Assembly: GCF_023206395.1 (NCBI RefSeq)
Contig: NZ_CP066149.1
Span: 930,001-994,000, forward strand
Reading direction: 5' to 3'
DNA length: 64,000 nucleotides
From: Vibrio sp. ED004
GTDB lineage: Bacteria > Pseudomonadota > Gammaproteobacteria > Enterobacterales > Vibrionaceae
Shown: piece after piece, positions 18,656 through 28,650 of the stretch
Layout of the letters: each line of letters opens with the position of its first letter
Position numbering within the stretch: position 1 is the first letter of the stretch
Translations under genes and position numbers: made by a program
Notes under the pieces: generated by a model
The model's database searches: none
Told to the model about the DNA's origin: nothing
The model's input: the letters and a program-made list of their open reading frames with translations, nothing else

Positions 18656-19015
18656 TTAGCAACAAGGCTTAAGTACTGGTGCGTCATAGTTCTCTGGTTC
18701 ATCAGAGTAGATAGCAACGTTGAAGTTCTCAACCAAGCCAGTCTCTTCAACACACTGCTCTTGGAAGAACTGCTGAATCTCACGACGTTGGCAATGCGCT
18801 TCAAACGCTTCGTTGTCCGCCCAGATCTCATTGAAAGCAATCGGGAAACTCTGACCTTCTGCAAACGGGCTCTTAATGTGACGAGTCACCGTGTACTGGA
18901 TACAACCATCTTCACGCATTGTATTTGGTTCTAGAGACTTTAACACTTCAAACAACTCGTTCAATTTGCCTTCTTTTGGCTGAAATTGAGCAACACAGTA
19001 AACCTTCTTAGACAT
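18656..19015 (-). CDS. Antibiotic-biosynthesis-monooxygenase-like (ABM fold) protein
   Basis: A 119-residue single-domain dimeric alpha/beta-barrel protein of the ABM/YgiN-like family (CVAQFQPKEGKLNELFEVLKSLEPNTMREDGCIQY at residues about 7-41; FNEIWADNEAFEAHCQ near 60-77). Relatives oxidise quinols or small aromatics without cofactors or are of unknown function. The C-terminal Cys pair (KPCC) is unusual. It is alone between convergent dxs and pgpA, with no functional hint from its neighbours. Confidence 0.8.
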   Translation of the reverse strand: MSKKVYCVAQFQPKEGKLNELFEVLKSLEPNTMREDGCIQYTVTRHIKSPFAEGQSFPIAFNEIWADNEAFEAHCQRREIQQFFQEQCVEETGLVENFNVAIYSDEPENYDAPVLKPCC

Positions 19016-19065
19016 TGTAATTCCTTGTTTTTATCTATTATTGTTCGTTCTCTGGGTATTGATTC

Positions 19066-19572
19066 TTAAACAAGCCAACCTGAAAAATGAGCCACTGCAT
19101 ACAGCGAAATCGCCGCCATAATACCCGCCACGATATCATCAATCATGATACCTAAGCCGCCGTGAACTCGCTTGTCTAACCAACCAATTGGCCAAGGCTT
19201 TACCATATCGAAAAAACGAAACAGAACAAAGCCAGCGAATAGCCATTTCCAATCATTAACAGGAATACCCAACAACGGTACTAGGCCCATGGTGATCCAA
19301 AAGCCAGCAAACTCATCCCACACAATAGAGCCGTGATCGTGCACGCCCATGTCATCAGAAGTCACTTGGCATATTTTGATACCAATAATGCAGCTCACAA
19401 CCACAAGAATGACATAAATAGGGAAAGGTAACTGAACCAGCAATAGATAAAATGGGATCGACGCAAGCGTGCCCATGGTGCCGGGAATAATAGGCGATAA
19501 GCCACTACCAAAACCCGTTGCCAATAAGTGCCAAGGATTTTTAAGAGAAATAAGAGAAAGTGGGTTTGTCAT
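19066..19572 (-). CDS. pgpA: Phosphatidylglycerophosphatase A PgpA
   Basis: The protein is 168 residues from the ATG at 19572, which overlaps the thiL stop as TGATG. A TTG one codon upstream is less likely. Four membrane segments and the family motifs GSGLSPIIPGTMGTLASIP near the start and VWDEFAGFW near residue 85 mark PgpA. It dephosphorylates phosphatidylglycerol phosphate to phosphatidylglycerol in the inner membrane. The thiL-pgpA pair is conserved in gammaproteobacteria. Confidence 0.95.
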   Translation of the reverse strand: MTNPLSLISLKNPWHLLATGFGSGLSPIIPGTMGTLASIPFYLLLVQLPFPIYVILVVVSCIIGIKICQVTSDDMGVHDHGSIVWDEFAGFWITMGLVPLLGIPVNDWKWLFAGFVLFRFFDMVKPWPIGWLDKRVHGGLGIMIDDIVAGIMAAISLYAVAHFSGWLV

Positions 19573-20549
19573 CAATTAACCTTAAAGTGATCGTAACCAG
19601 TTAAGTTCCAGCTTAGTGGTTCACCATTATTGTGTAATTCAAAATATTCTACAGGTCTTATCTGGCCAATGCAGGTGACTTTTGTGCCAGTGTGTGACAA
19701 AGCACTTTCCAGTGAACCTTTATTTTCTTCCGGCACAGTAAAGCAGAGTTCGTACTCTTCACCACTGGTAAGCGCATACTGCTGTGCAGAAGCGATATCG
19801 GAAGAAAACTGGCGTAATTCAGCGGAGATAGGCAACGCACTCACATCAATGCTTGCACCGACCTGAGAACGCTTAAGGATGTGTTTTAAATCAGCAATAA
19901 CACCATCAGAGATATCGATGGCAGACGAAGCAAGATTCACTAATGCTTGACCCGCCAAAACTCGTGGAGTGCTCAGGTAGTGTCTCTCTTCAAGCTCTAA
20001 CGCATAAGGCTTAGCTTTGTTCTGTTCAGGGTCTAATATCACCTCTAGTCCCGCTTTGCTGTCGCCTAAGTTGCCCGTTACGTAAATCCAGTCACCCACT
20101 TTCGCGCCATCTCTGCGTAGTGCTCGACCTTCGGGTACAAAGCCCTGCACAGTCAGCGTTAAACTCAACGGTCCTTTGGTCGTGTCACCACCAATAAGTT
20201 GAATTCCAAAGTAGTCTGCAAGTTTGAAAAAAGAATCACAGAAGGGAGCAAGCCACGCTTCATCGACTTCAGGCATGGTTAACGCAAACGAAACCCAGGC
20301 AGGCGTCGCGCCCATAGCCGCGAGATCACTGATATTCGAAGCCAAAGCTTTGTGTGCCACCCATGCCGGATTCGCCTCTGCTAAGAAGTGAGTGCCCGCC
20401 ACTAAGGTGTCCGTACTGATCGCGATCTGAACATTACTTGGCGCTTTGACCAAAGCACAGTCATCGCCCGCAGCCAGATGTACGTCTTTACGTTGTGGTT
20501 GTCGATTTACAAAATATTTCTCAATCAGGTTAAATTCGCCAGACATCAC
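19572..20549 (-). CDS. thiL: Thiamine-monophosphate kinase ThiL
   Basis: A 325-residue PurM-like kinase. The N-terminal GDDCALV and ISTDTLVAGTHF motifs (residues about 29 and 45) bind Mg2+-ATP. GGDTTKGPLSL follows near 120 and ISDGVIADL near 210. It phosphorylates thiamine monophosphate to the active diphosphate, the cofactor used by Dxs. A terminator separates it from nusB, so it may be partly independent of the upstream rib genes. It is translationally coupled to pgpA. Confidence 0.95.
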   Translation of the reverse strand: MMSGEFNLIEKYFVNRQPQRKDVHLAAGDDCALVKAPSNVQIAISTDTLVAGTHFLAEANPAWVAHKALASNISDLAAMGATPAWVSFALTMPEVDEAWLAPFCDSFFKLADYFGIQLIGGDTTKGPLSLTLTVQGFVPEGRALRRDGAKVGDWIYVTGNLGDSKAGLEVILDPEQNKAKPYALELEERHYLSTPRVLAGQALVNLASSAIDISDGVIADLKHILKRSQVGASIDVSALPISAELRQFSSDIASAQQYALTSGEEYELCFTVPEENKGSLESALSHTGTKVTCIGQIRPVEYFELHNNGEPLSWNLTGYDHFKVN

Positions 20550-20612
20550 ATGCCCTATCTTTAGTCTTCATACAAATCACCGTAATTATTAATATTACAG
20601 AAATTTAGTTAC

Positions 20613-20641
20613 AAAAAAGGCCAGCATAAAAGCTGACCTTT
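20613..20641 (-). terminator. Terminator between nusB and thiL
   Basis: Read on the minus strand: AAAGGTCAGC ... GCTGGCCTTT, followed by TTTTTTG. It closes the nrdR-rib-nusB transcript, at least partly, before thiL. Confidence 0.85.
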
Positions 20642-20661
20642 AGATTCAATATACGAACGTC

Positions 20662-21129
20662 TTATTTCTTACGAACGTGCGGTGCAGCTTTATCAAGCAC
20701 ACCGTTAACAAACTTATGACTGTCTTCTGCTGCGAATACTTTCGCAAGCTCGATAGCTTCGTTGATAACCACTTTGTATGGTACATCTTCGCGACGAGTC
20801 ATCTCGTACATAGCTAAACGTAGAAGCGCTAGTTCCATCAAATCCAGATCTTGCATAGGGCGAGATACGAATGGACGAAGCTTGCTATCAAGTTCCATGT
20901 GGCTAAGAGCAACACCAGTTAGTAGGTCGCGGAAGTATGCAACGTCTGTTTCTGGCATAGCTAGAGCAGGTTCTGCGGCATGATGCTCTTCTTCATCATA
21001 CTTACCACCAGATAAGAACTGTTCTTCAACGGTAGCAATATTTTCTTTAGTAATTTGCCAAGAATAAATTGCTTGTAGAGCAAATTGACGTGCGTTACGA
21101 CGTGCGGCTGGTTTCACACTGGCCCCCAT
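20662..21129 (-). CDS. nusB: Transcription antitermination factor NusB
   Basis: A 155-residue all-alpha NusB. Family features are [20 protein letters not shown] at the start, the central [19 protein letters not shown], and [29 protein letters not shown] at the C-terminus (residues about 118-147). With NusE (S10) it binds boxA RNA for rRNA antitermination. An insertion of about 10 residues near 40-55 ([15 protein letters not shown]) lengthens it relative to the 139-residue E. coli protein, as in other vibrios. Its ATG overlaps the ribH stop (TAATG). Confidence 0.95.
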   Translation of the reverse strand: MGASVKPAARRNARQFALQAIYSWQITKENIATVEEQFLSGGKYDEEEHHAAEPALAMPETDVAYFRDLLTGVALSHMELDSKLRPFVSRPMQDLDLMELALLRLAMYEMTRREDVPYKVVINEAIELAKVFAAEDSHKFVNGVLDKAAPHVRKK

Positions 21130-21599
21130 TAGGAATCGATTTCAGAAAGAACGTTGATCATCTCAAGTGCGCTAAGTGCTGCTTCTGCACCCTTATTACC
21201 AGCCTTGGTTCCTGCGCGTTCAATAGCTTGATCGATCGTATCAACAGTAAGAACACCAAACGCTACTGGAAGAGAAAATTCCAGAGACACTTGTGCCAAA
21301 CCTTTATTACATTCACTACAAACATAGTCAAAGTGAGGTGTACCGCCACGGATTACTGTACCAAGAGATACAATCGCATCGAACTTACCTGTTTTTGCAA
21401 CGCGCTGCGCTACAAGTGGAAGTTCTACTGCACCAGGGCAACGAACAACAGTGATGTTGTCTTCGCTTACTTGTCCATGACGCTTTAAAGTATCGATTGC
21501 ACCAGAAAGTAAACTTTCGTTAATAAAACTGTTGAAACGAGCAATAACGATAGCAATTTTTGCATTTGGCGCTGGGAAGCCACCCTCGATCACTTTCAT
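21129..21599 (-). CDS. ribH: 6,7-dimethyl-8-ribityllumazine synthase RibH
   Basis: The protein is 156 residues from the ATG at 21599, which has a strong ribosome-binding sequence (AAGGAAG). The longer frame upstream has no support. Family motifs are [18 protein letters not shown] (residues 18-35), [15 protein letters not shown] near 52, and [13 protein letters not shown] near 83 with the catalytic His. It forms the icosahedral lumazine synthase that condenses the RibB product with the RibD product. A 280-bp gap with a strong hairpin separates it from ribBX. Confidence 0.95.
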   Translation of the reverse strand: MKVIEGGFPAPNAKIAIVIARFNSFINESLLSGAIDTLKRHGQVSEDNITVVRCPGAVELPLVAQRVAKTGKFDAIVSLGTVIRGGTPHFDYVCSECNKGLAQVSLEFSLPVAFGVLTVDTIDQAIERAGTKAGNKGAEAALSALEMINVLSEIDS

Positions 21600-21746
21600 A
21601 AGCCTTCCTTTAACTATTTTCATCAAGTGAGAATCGCCGGATTCTAGCACAAAACTGTGAGCAATATCTAATGCTAATTTAGAAGAACAGACACCGGAGA
21701 TGTAAAGATGATAACGCAGCGCTGCTGCTAACCTTATCGGAGCAGC

Positions 21747-21797
21747 AAGTAGCCAAGCTTGTGTATTCAACACGTTTTGAATCGGGCTTGGCTACTT
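21747..21797. other. Long inverted repeat between ribBX and ribH
   Basis: Perfect 12-bp arms AAGTAGCCAAGC / GCTTGGCTACTT enclose an inner ATTCAA / TTTGAAT pairing. There is no proper U-tract on the minus strand, so it is not a standard terminator for ribBX. It may act in mRNA processing or stability, or be a dispersed palindromic repeat. Confidence 0.75.
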
Positions 21798-21879
21798 TGC
21801 TCTTTTATCGAAATTAACCTCTAAAAGAACCACTGAAATCATCGGTAAATTATGTCGCTATAAACGGACAAACGTCGGC

Positions 21880-22989
21880 TTACTCGCAAACGTATTCAAC
21901 AACGTTAAGGCCAAAACCACCCAATGCGTGGTAACGCTTAGTGCTTGAAGAAAGCAGACGCATATCGTGAACGCCTAGGTCTTGAAGGATCTGAGAACCC
22001 ACACCAACACGACGAGAAGTACCTTGCTTCTTAGCCATGGTTGGTTGCTCATTCTTATCTTGAGCTTCGAACGTCTTCACTTTGTGGATCAAAGAATCAG
22101 ACGACTCCTCGTTACCCAGAATAACCAACACACCGCCTTCGTCGCCAATGCGATTCATCGCTTTATCTAGCGACCAACTACGCTCGGTACCGCGATCAGA
22201 ATGAAGCAGATCGGTAAACGTATCATGCAGGTGAACACGCACTAAAGGAGCGCCTACAGACAAGTCGCCCTTTTGCATTGCGTAGTGGATCTGGTTATCA
22301 ATCGTGTCACGGTAAGTCACAAGTTCAAAGTCACCAAACTCTGTTGGCAAATGGCATTGTGCTACACGTTCAATTGTCGTTTCTGTGTTGTTGCGGTATT
22401 CAATCAAGTCAGCAATGGTGCCTAATTTGATATCGTGTTTTTCAGCGAAGACTTCAAGATCAGGGCGACGTGCCATGGTGCCGTCGTCATTTAGGATCTC
22501 AACAATAACAGATGCTGGCTCACAGCCTGCTAGACGAGCTAAATCACAACCTGCTTCTGTATGACCAGCACGAGTTAACACGCCACCTTCTTGAGCAGTC
22601 AGAGGGAAGATATGGCCAGGTTGAACTAAGTCTGCCGCTTTTGCGTCTTTTGCTACTGCCGCTTGAACGGTAACAGCGCGGTCTGATGCAGAAATACCCG
22701 TTGTTACGCCCTCAGCAGCTTCAATTGAAACCGTAAAGTTCGTCGTGTATTGAGCATTGTTGTCTTGAACCATAGGCGCTAGACCCATGCGATTTGAACG
22801 CTCTTTGGTCAATGTAAGACAGATTAAGCCACGGCCATACATCGCCATGAAGTTAATCGCTTCTGGCGTAACATGTTCTGCTGCCATGATCAGATCGCCT
22901 TCATTTTCGCGATCCTCATCATCCATCAGGATAACCATTTTTCCTAGGCGAATGTCTTCAATAATTTCTTGAGGAGTACTAATTGGCAT
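21880..22989 (-). CDS. ribBX: 3,4-dihydroxy-2-butanone-4-phosphate synthase with degenerate GTP cyclohydrolase II domain (RibBX)
   Basis: The protein has 369 residues. The N-terminal RibB domain (1-200) is complete, with [18 protein letters not shown] (Mg2+-binding acidic loop, residues 22-39) and [16 protein letters not shown] near 141. The C-terminal half aligns to GTP cyclohydrolase II, but where active RibA has the three zinc cysteines (SEC...SLRCDC) this protein reads [16 protein letters not shown], with none of them. It should therefore make only the four-carbon riboflavin precursor, and a separate ribA must exist elsewhere. It is often annotated RibBA by length alone. No FMN riboswitch was seen upstream. 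Confidence 0.9.
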   Translation of the reverse strand: MPISTPQEIIEDIRLGKMVILMDDEDRENEGDLIMAAEHVTPEAINFMAMYGRGLICLTLTKERSNRMGLAPMVQDNNAQYTTNFTVSIEAAEGVTTGISASDRAVTVQAAVAKDAKAADLVQPGHIFPLTAQEGGVLTRAGHTEAGCDLARLAGCEPASVIVEILNDDGTMARRPDLEVFAEKHDIKLGTIADLIEYRNNTETTIERVAQCHLPTEFGDFELVTYRDTIDNQIHYAMQKGDLSVGAPLVRVHLHDTFTDLLHSDRGTERSWSLDKAMNRIGDEGGVLVILGNEESSDSLIHKVKTFEAQDKNEQPTMAKKQGTSRRVGVGSQILQDLGVHDMRLLSSSTKRYHALGGFGLNVVEYVCE

Positions 22990-23097
22990 TGTTCTATATC
23001 CTTTGAAATGGTTCTGCTTCCTAGAACCGACACTATTTAAACCTGATGATATTGCTCGCTTTTACAAAGTGATGTTTAGTGCACTTTGTACCAACGG

Positions 23098-23754
23098 TTA
23101 GGCAAAACCATTCTGCTGTAAGAATTCCATCGTCAGTCGAGATTCAGGCTCAGACTCTTGCTGCTGGCCTTGCAGTAAACGCTCCATGTAACGCGCTAAT
23201 ACATCAACTTCTAGATTCACTTTGCGACCAACATTGAATTGATCAATGGTCGTTTCTGAAGAGGTGTGGGGAACGATCGTCAGCTTAAAGGCATTCTTGC
23301 GTAAGTCATTCACCGTCAGGCTAATACCATCAACGGTGACTGAACCTTTTTGAGCCACGTATTTTGAGATCTCTGCTGGCATTTCAACCCAGAACTCAAT
23401 CGCACGACCGACTTGGTTACGCTCAACAATCTCACCCACGCCATCAACGTGACCCGATACTATATGACCACCGAAACGCGTGGTCGGTAGCATAGCTTTC
23501 TCTAGGTTGACCTTATCGCCAGCTTGGTAATCGACAAAACCCGTTTTTTTCAGGGTCTCAAGCGAAAGGTCTGCACTGTAGCTGTGGTCGTTATACTCAA
23601 CTACGGTCAAACAAACACCATTGGTCGCGATACTGTCGCCTAACTTAACGTCAGCCATATCAAGATTACCAACATTAACCGTTACGGTGATGTCTTCTCC
23701 GCGGGGAGTGATTGCACTCAATGTACCTACGGCTTCTACAATTCCTGTAAACAT
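23098..23754 (-). CDS. ribE: Riboflavin synthase alpha subunit RibE
   Basis: The protein is 218 residues from the ATG at 23754. The open frame extends 40 codons upstream but the family always starts MFTGIVEAVG. It has two repeated lumazine-binding barrels, each starting with a GTG/GHVDG-type motif (HIVSGHVDGVGEI near residue 97). It converts two 6,7-dimethyl-8-ribityllumazine to riboflavin plus the RibH substrate. It lies between ribD and ribBX in the rib operon. Some authors call this gene ribC. Confidence 0.95.
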   Translation of the reverse strand: MFTGIVEAVGTLSAITPRGEDITVTVNVGNLDMADVKLGDSIATNGVCLTVVEYNDHSYSADLSLETLKKTGFVDYQAGDKVNLEKAMLPTTRFGGHIVSGHVDGVGEIVERNQVGRAIEFWVEMPAEISKYVAQKGSVTVDGISLTVNDLRKNAFKLTIVPHTSSETTIDQFNVGRKVNLEVDVLARYMERLLQGQQQESEPESRLTMEFLQQNGFA

Positions 23755-23806
23755 TTTAAAACTCTTTTTGTTGTCAACGACACGTATGCTGTTGGAATGA
23801 CTATTT

Positions 23807-24922
23807 CTACTGTGGTTTCGTCGCGATAATAGGTTTCGCGACGATGCGAATATCCACACCAACCTGTCGAACATCTTTAATTTCTAGGTCAATCACATCA
23901 GACATTGAAGTAAGCCCTAATGCGCCCATCAAACCTCGTCCGTCATTGCCCATTAGTTTAGGTGCTAAATAGAGGATTAGCTCATCCACTAACTGCGCTT
24001 CAATCAAGCTTTTTGCCAATGTCGCACCCGCTTCGACCCAAATATGATCAATATGGTTCGCTGGCAATTGACGCATCAGATCGTGTAAATCGAGCTGACC
24101 TGCATCTGTGGTTCCGACTTCAATATCAGCAGAGGTTTCAGCGACTCTCAATACCGATGTTGGAGTTTGGAATAACTTGAGCTCAGGATACAGTTGATTT
24201 TGGCGATCAAGAATTACGCGAATTGGCTGACGCAACTCGTCTTCAACGTAATTTGTTTTGGTACTGCTTGGCAACTCTGCCCAACGAACATTCAGCGACG
24301 CGTTGTCTTCAATCACCGTTTGGCTGGTTGATAGCACCGCGCCTGATTTTGCTCGGTAGTTCTGAACGTCACGACGCGCTTCTGGCGACGTGATCCACTG
24401 GCTTTGACCATTTTCCAATGCCGTTTGGCCATCAAGGCTAGCGGCCATTTTTAACTGAACAAATGGCATGCCCGTTTGCATACGCTTGATAAATGCAGGA
24501 TTTAAATCGAGAGCATCTTGCTCTAACAAGCCGATTTCAACCTCAATGCCTGCGTCGCGTAGCATCTTGATACCACGGCCTGCGACTTTAGGGTTTGGGT
24601 CCTGCATGGCACAAATCACTTTTGAAACTTGAGCCTTAATCAAACCTTCAGCACAAGGTGGTGTTCGACCATAGTGCGAACAAGGTTCTAGCGTGACATA
24701 AGCGGTCGCACCTTTTGCCTTGTCACCCGCCATTCTCATCGCGTGTACTTCGGCATGAGCTTCGCCAGCTTTGGCATGAAAACCTTCGCCAACGATCTGA
24801 CCGTCGGTTTGTACGATGACACAACCCACATTCGGGTTGGGTGCAGTGGTGTAAATGCCGCGTTTTGCTAACTGAATAGCACGCGACATCATTTGAAAAT
24901 CTAGGGGAGTAAAGTTAGACAT
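23807..24922 (-). CDS. ribD: Bifunctional deaminase/reductase RibD of riboflavin synthesis
   Basis: The protein has 371 residues. The N-terminal cytidine-deaminase-like domain has the zinc motifs HAEVHAM (near residue 49) and VTLEPCSHYGRTPPCAE (near 72). The C-terminal reductase domain (from about 146, FVQLKMAASLDGQTAL) uses NADPH. It deaminates and then reduces the GTP cyclohydrolase II product. It starts 10 nt after nrdR, with which it is co-transcribed, and precedes ribE. Confidence 0.95.
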   Translation of the reverse strand: MSNFTPLDFQMMSRAIQLAKRGIYTTAPNPNVGCVIVQTDGQIVGEGFHAKAGEAHAEVHAMRMAGDKAKGATAYVTLEPCSHYGRTPPCAEGLIKAQVSKVICAMQDPNPKVAGRGIKMLRDAGIEVEIGLLEQDALDLNPAFIKRMQTGMPFVQLKMAASLDGQTALENGQSQWITSPEARRDVQNYRAKSGAVLSTSQTVIEDNASLNVRWAELPSSTKTNYVEDELRQPIRVILDRQNQLYPELKLFQTPTSVLRVAETSADIEVGTTDAGQLDLHDLMRQLPANHIDHIWVEAGATLAKSLIEAQLVDELILYLAPKLMGNDGRGLMGALGLTSMSDVIDLEIKDVRQVGVDIRIVAKPIIATKPQ

Positions 24923-24932
24923 GATTGAGGGG

Positions 24933-25382
24933 TTAGTCCTCTAATTTAGCGATTTCTTCGCCAAACTCTCGGATGTCTTCAAAGCTGCGGTAAACAGAGG
25001 CAAAACGGATGTACGCCACTTTATCCAATACTTTCAATTGACCCATAACAAGATTACCAATCATCTCGCTTGGTACTTCACGCTCACCAGTTGCACGGAG
25101 TTGTGACTTAATCGTACTGATCGCAAGTTCAATGGCATCAGCACTCACTGGGCGTTTTTCTAGGGCGCGCTGTACACCACCGACCATTTTATCTTCATTA
25201 AATGGTTCGCGGTTTCCATTCGACTTTATGACTTTAGGCATCACAAGTTCTGCCGATTCGAACGTCGTAAAACGTTCACTACATGCAAGGCATTGACGGC
25301 GACGACGAACCTGATGACCATCGGCTACCAGTCTTGAATCGATTACTTTAGTGTCGTTCTCTGAACAAAAAGGACAATGCAT
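24933..25382 (-). CDS. nrdR: Transcriptional repressor NrdR
   Basis: A 149-residue protein of invariant family length. The N-terminal zinc ribbon has MHCPFC (Cys3, Cys6) and RRQCLAC (near residues 31-34), and a C-terminal ATP-cone (residues 46-136) senses dATP/ATP. It represses ribonucleotide reductase operons through NrdR boxes. The nrdR-ribD order is widely conserved in gammaproteobacteria, and it is the first gene of the rib-nusB transcript. Confidence 0.96.
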   Translation of the reverse strand: MHCPFCSENDTKVIDSRLVADGHQVRRRRQCLACSERFTTFESAELVMPKVIKSNGNREPFNEDKMVGGVQRALEKRPVSADAIELAISTIKSQLRATGEREVPSEMIGNLVMGQLKVLDKVAYIRFASVYRSFEDIREFGEEIAKLED

Positions 25383-25437
25383 ATCACCTCCAAATAATTG
25401 AATATCAGTGTAACGGAATTGCCAAACGTTAGGAAAG

Positions 25438-25463
25438 AAAAAGGGCCAATTAAGGCCCTTTTG
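25438..25463 (-). terminator. proBA terminator
   Basis: AAAAGGGCC-AATTA-AGGCCCTTTT, bidirectional, between the proA stop and nrdR. Confidence 0.88.
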
Positions 25464-25538
25464 TGTGGTGATTCATTGATTATTGCTACTCAAAAGCAAT
25501 TTCAAAAATGAGCTGAGGAATAAAATTAACGGCCAGCG

Positions 25539-26789
25539 TTAACCACGAACCAAATAGTTCGCTTTGCCCACCCATTTGTAACTTGCCAGTTCTTCTAAGC
25601 CCATTGGACCACGAGCATGCAGTTTCTGGGTAGATACTGCGACTTCAGCGCCTAAACCAAACTGTGCGCCATCGGTGAATCGTGTTGATGCATTCACATA
25701 GACTGCAGCTGAGCCGACTGAGTTAATAAAGCGCTCTGAGCTCTCTAGACTATTCGTCATAATCGCATCTGAGTGGCTCGCATTGTGTATGCGCATGTGG
25801 TCAATCGCTTCTGCCACATTAGCGACTACTTTCACACCTAACGTGTAGCTTAGCCATTCAGTGTCAAAGTCGCCTTCAACTGCATCACGTTGGTCTTCAA
25901 AACCTGCTAGCAGAGATTTTGCACTAGCATCGCTAACCAAGGTTACCTTGCCTGCTAAACGCTGTGTTAGCTGAGCTAAGAAAGCTTCAGCAACCGCTTC
26001 ATGCACTAGCAATGTATCTAACGAGTTACACGCAGATGGGCGTTGTACTTTAGAGTTTTCAACCACATCAACAGACTTCTCAAGATCAGCGCTTTCATCA
26101 ACAAAGATATGGCTGATACCAAAACCACCAATGATCACTGGAATGGTGCTGTTCTCTTTACACATCTTGTGCAGGCCAGCGCCACCACGAGGAATGATCA
26201 TATCCACGTAATCATCCAACTTAAGCAGTTGAGAGACTAATTCACGATCAGGTTTTTCGATATATTGAACTGAAGCGGCAGGAAGTTCCGCTTTCTCTAA
26301 TGCAGACTGGATGACTTTAACCAGCTCCATGTTTGAGAAGAATGTCTCTTTGCCGCCGCGTAGGATGCTTGCGTTACCTGTTTTCAAACACAGAGCCGCA
26401 ATATCGATAGTTACGTTCGGACGCGCTTCATAAATAACACCCACCACGCCAAGTGGTACACGACGACGAGACAATGACATACCGTTTTCCAGTACCTTGC
26501 TGTCAATCTCGCTGCCGACTGGATCATTCAGGCTAATCACGTTACGTACATCGTTAGCGATACCCGTTAGACGCTCTTCGTTCAACGATAGACGATCAAG
26601 CAGTGCATCAGTTAGACCTGCTTCTCGGCCTAATTCGATGTCTTTCGCGTTCGCTTCTAAAATCGTTGCTGCGTTGGCTTCTAGCTCATCAGCGATGATC
26701 GCCAATGCTTTATTCTTTTGCGCCGTAGATGCGGTCGCTAGGTGGAAAGCAGCATCTTTTGCTGCGATACCCATGTTAGTTAAATCCAT
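25539..26789 (-). CDS. proA: Gamma-glutamyl phosphate reductase ProA
   Basis: A 416-residue aldehyde-dehydrogenase-fold enzyme of normal length. It has the NADPH-binding region and the catalytic Cys in [17 protein letters not shown] (Cys near residue 255). It reduces gamma-glutamyl phosphate to glutamate semialdehyde, step two of proline synthesis. It lies 66 nt downstream of proB in one transcript. Proline also serves as an osmolyte in marine bacteria. Confidence 0.96.
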   Translation of the reverse strand: MDLTNMGIAAKDAAFHLATASTAQKNKALAIIADELEANAATILEANAKDIELGREAGLTDALLDRLSLNEERLTGIANDVRNVISLNDPVGSEIDSKVLENGMSLSRRRVPLGVVGVIYEARPNVTIDIAALCLKTGNASILRGGKETFFSNMELVKVIQSALEKAELPAASVQYIEKPDRELVSQLLKLDDYVDMIIPRGGAGLHKMCKENSTIPVIIGGFGISHIFVDESADLEKSVDVVENSKVQRPSACNSLDTLLVHEAVAEAFLAQLTQRLAGKVTLVSDASAKSLLAGFEDQRDAVEGDFDTEWLSYTLGVKVVANVAEAIDHMRIHNASHSDAIMTNSLESSERFINSVGSAAVYVNASTRFTDGAQFGLGAEVAVSTQKLHARGPMGLEELASYKWVGKANYLVRG

Positions 26790-26855
26790 GTTTAACTCTC
26801 CCTAAATTCTGTCTGTCTTTGGATGCAAAAAGGCGATTCGCCTTATCATCACGAG

Positions 26856-27995
26856 CTATTCTTGGATTACAACCAGGTCGTCACGGTGAATGACTTCTGA
26901 CCCGTAATCGTAACCAAGAATGTCGCCAATATCTTTACTGTGCTTGCCTGCTATTTTTGCTAGGTCTTGGCTTGAGTAGCTAGCGATACCACGCGCCACT
27001 ACCTTGCCTTTGCTGTCTGTGACTTGGGTAACTTCACCACGAGAGAATTCGCCTTTAACTCGAACAACCCCTTTTGCTAACAAGCTGCTGCCTTTGGTGT
27101 TAACGGCATTGACTGCGCCATCATCAACCACGATGTCACCAGCTGAAGCTGGGCCCGCTAAAATCCAGCGTTTACGGTTTTCAAGCGCTTCCGCTAAAGG
27201 TAAGAACCGCGTGCCTTGTGGGCTATCACTCAATGAGTCAAACACCACATTTTCAGCACTGCCTGCTGCAATGATCACTTCAATACCCGCACGACGAGCA
27301 ATATCAGCTGCCTGCAGTTTTGTCGCCATGCCGCCGGTACCTAACGTAGTACCACTGCCGCCTGCGATCTTACGCAGTGTGTCATCAATGGTTTTTACTT
27401 CTTTTATGAGTTCAGCGTTTGGATCTTTGCGAGGGTCAGCCGTAAACAGGCCTTTTTGGTCGGTTAATAGCAAAAGCTTATCAGCGCCGCATAAAATACC
27501 AACCAGTGCCGACAAGTTATCGTTGTCGCCCACTTTAATTTCGTTGGTGGCTACTGCGTCGTTTTCGTTTACTACAGGAATAATATCATGTTCAACGAGT
27601 GCGTTGATCGTGTCACGTGCATTCAGAAAACGCTCGCGATCATCAAGATCAGCACGAGTCAGTAGCATTTGGCCAATCTTAAGGCCATAGATAGCAAACA
27701 AAGACTCCCAAACCTGAATCAACTGGCTTTGCCCAACTGCCGCAAGCAACTGTTTGCTCGCCATTGAGTTGGGAAGTGCGGGGTAACCAAGGTGTTCACG
27801 TCCCGCAGCAATTGCGCCAGACGAAACCATAACCACAGAGTGGCCTTGTTTTTTTAATTCAGCACACTGACGAACCAGCTCAACCATGTGAGCACGATCT
27901 AATGCCAATGTTCCACCAGTTAAGACACTGGTACCCAGTTTAACAACGACAGTTTTACGCTGTGTTGTTGTCCCGCTTTGATGATTTGTTGTCAT
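26856..27995 (-). CDS. proB: Glutamate 5-kinase ProB
   Basis: The protein is 379 residues from the ATG at 27995. A longer frame to 28040 overlaps the crl terminator region and does not match the family start. The amino-acid kinase domain has [13 protein letters not shown] (about 16-28) and [22 protein letters not shown] (around 147-168), and the C-terminal PUA domain starts near 280. It phosphorylates glutamate, the first and feedback-controlled step of proline synthesis, and forms a complex with ProA. The gpt-frsA-crl-proBA order mirrors E. coli. Confidence 0.95.
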   Translation of the reverse strand: MTTNHQSGTTTQRKTVVVKLGTSVLTGGTLALDRAHMVELVRQCAELKKQGHSVVMVSSGAIAAGREHLGYPALPNSMASKQLLAAVGQSQLIQVWESLFAIYGLKIGQMLLTRADLDDRERFLNARDTINALVEHDIIPVVNENDAVATNEIKVGDNDNLSALVGILCGADKLLLLTDQKGLFTADPRKDPNAELIKEVKTIDDTLRKIAGGSGTTLGTGGMATKLQAADIARRAGIEVIIAAGSAENVVFDSLSDSPQGTRFLPLAEALENRKRWILAGPASAGDIVVDDGAVNAVNTKGSSLLAKGVVRVKGEFSRGEVTQVTDSKGKVVARGIASYSSQDLAKIAGKHSKDIGDILGYDYGSEVIHRDDLVVIQE

Positions 27996-28063
27996 GAAGT
28001 CTTTTATGGATAAAACAAATAAGAGGTGATGTTTTAGCAATCAACAGGGGAATTCACAAGTAG

Positions 28064-28088
28064 AAAAGGTGCGAAATCGCACCTTTTT
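28064..28088 (-). terminator. crl terminator
   Basis: AAAAGGTGCG-AAAT-CGCACCTTTT perfect 10-bp stem. It lies between the crl stop and proB. Confidence 0.88.
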
Positions 28089-28116
28089 GCTTTATAGAGA
28101 AGAGTAACCTTTAAAA

Positions 28117-28506
28117 TCAGACGAATTCGACAGACTCTTCGTCTAATTGGATACTGATTTCAAACTTACTTTGAAGTTCATCAACCAGTTTTTGGTGGAA
28201 GGCTTCTTGAGTTCGAGACACCTCAGCGACCGCCTTTTTAGGCAATGATAAAGAATCCCAGTTGCCTTCAATGTTGTATTTACCGATGTTGTACTTCGCC
28301 GAATATCCCTCTTCCGACTTATCCAATTCCAACCACCAGCCCCAAAACTCACGTTCTTCTGGTGATTTTTTATCGTTCACACACACAGACAAGCAATCAA
28401 AAAGATAGTGGCCTTCTTCTGATTGCGGCTCCCTCAAATAAGGACCAATGGCCTTTAAAACGTTTAACAAGCGATAATGCGTTGGTTCTTGTGTCACTTC
28501 TGACAT
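28117..28506 (-). CDS. crl: Sigma-S-binding protein Crl
   Basis: A 129-residue Crl. The family core is seen as [26 protein letters not shown] (residues about 19-44) and the invariant [13 protein letters not shown] near 51-63. Crl binds sigma-S and favours its holoenzyme formation, so it tunes the stationary-phase and stress regulon. It sits between frsA and proB, the E. coli position. The terminator just downstream indicates a separate transcript. Confidence 0.93.
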   Translation of the reverse strand: MSEVTQEPTHYRLLNVLKAIGPYLREPQSEEGHYLFDCLSVCVNDKKSPEEREFWGWWLELDKSEEGYSAKYNIGKYNIEGNWDSLSLPKKAVAEVSRTQEAFHQKLVDELQSKFEISIQLDEESVEFV

Positions 28507-28650
28507 ATTGAATCTCCGTTTTCAATGTTAAGAATGACGTTACTCAGACTGCAATACGTAGAAAGTACGCAGTTGGATTTTATAAATTCCCCCTGAGTAT
28601 CAGGTACTTAATCTGTACACTTTTCATGCTTAACTAATTTAGGAGAAATG

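Noticed and set aside
22990..23097. FMN riboswitch before ribBX
   Set aside because: The 108-nt spacer has none of the conserved RFN segments.
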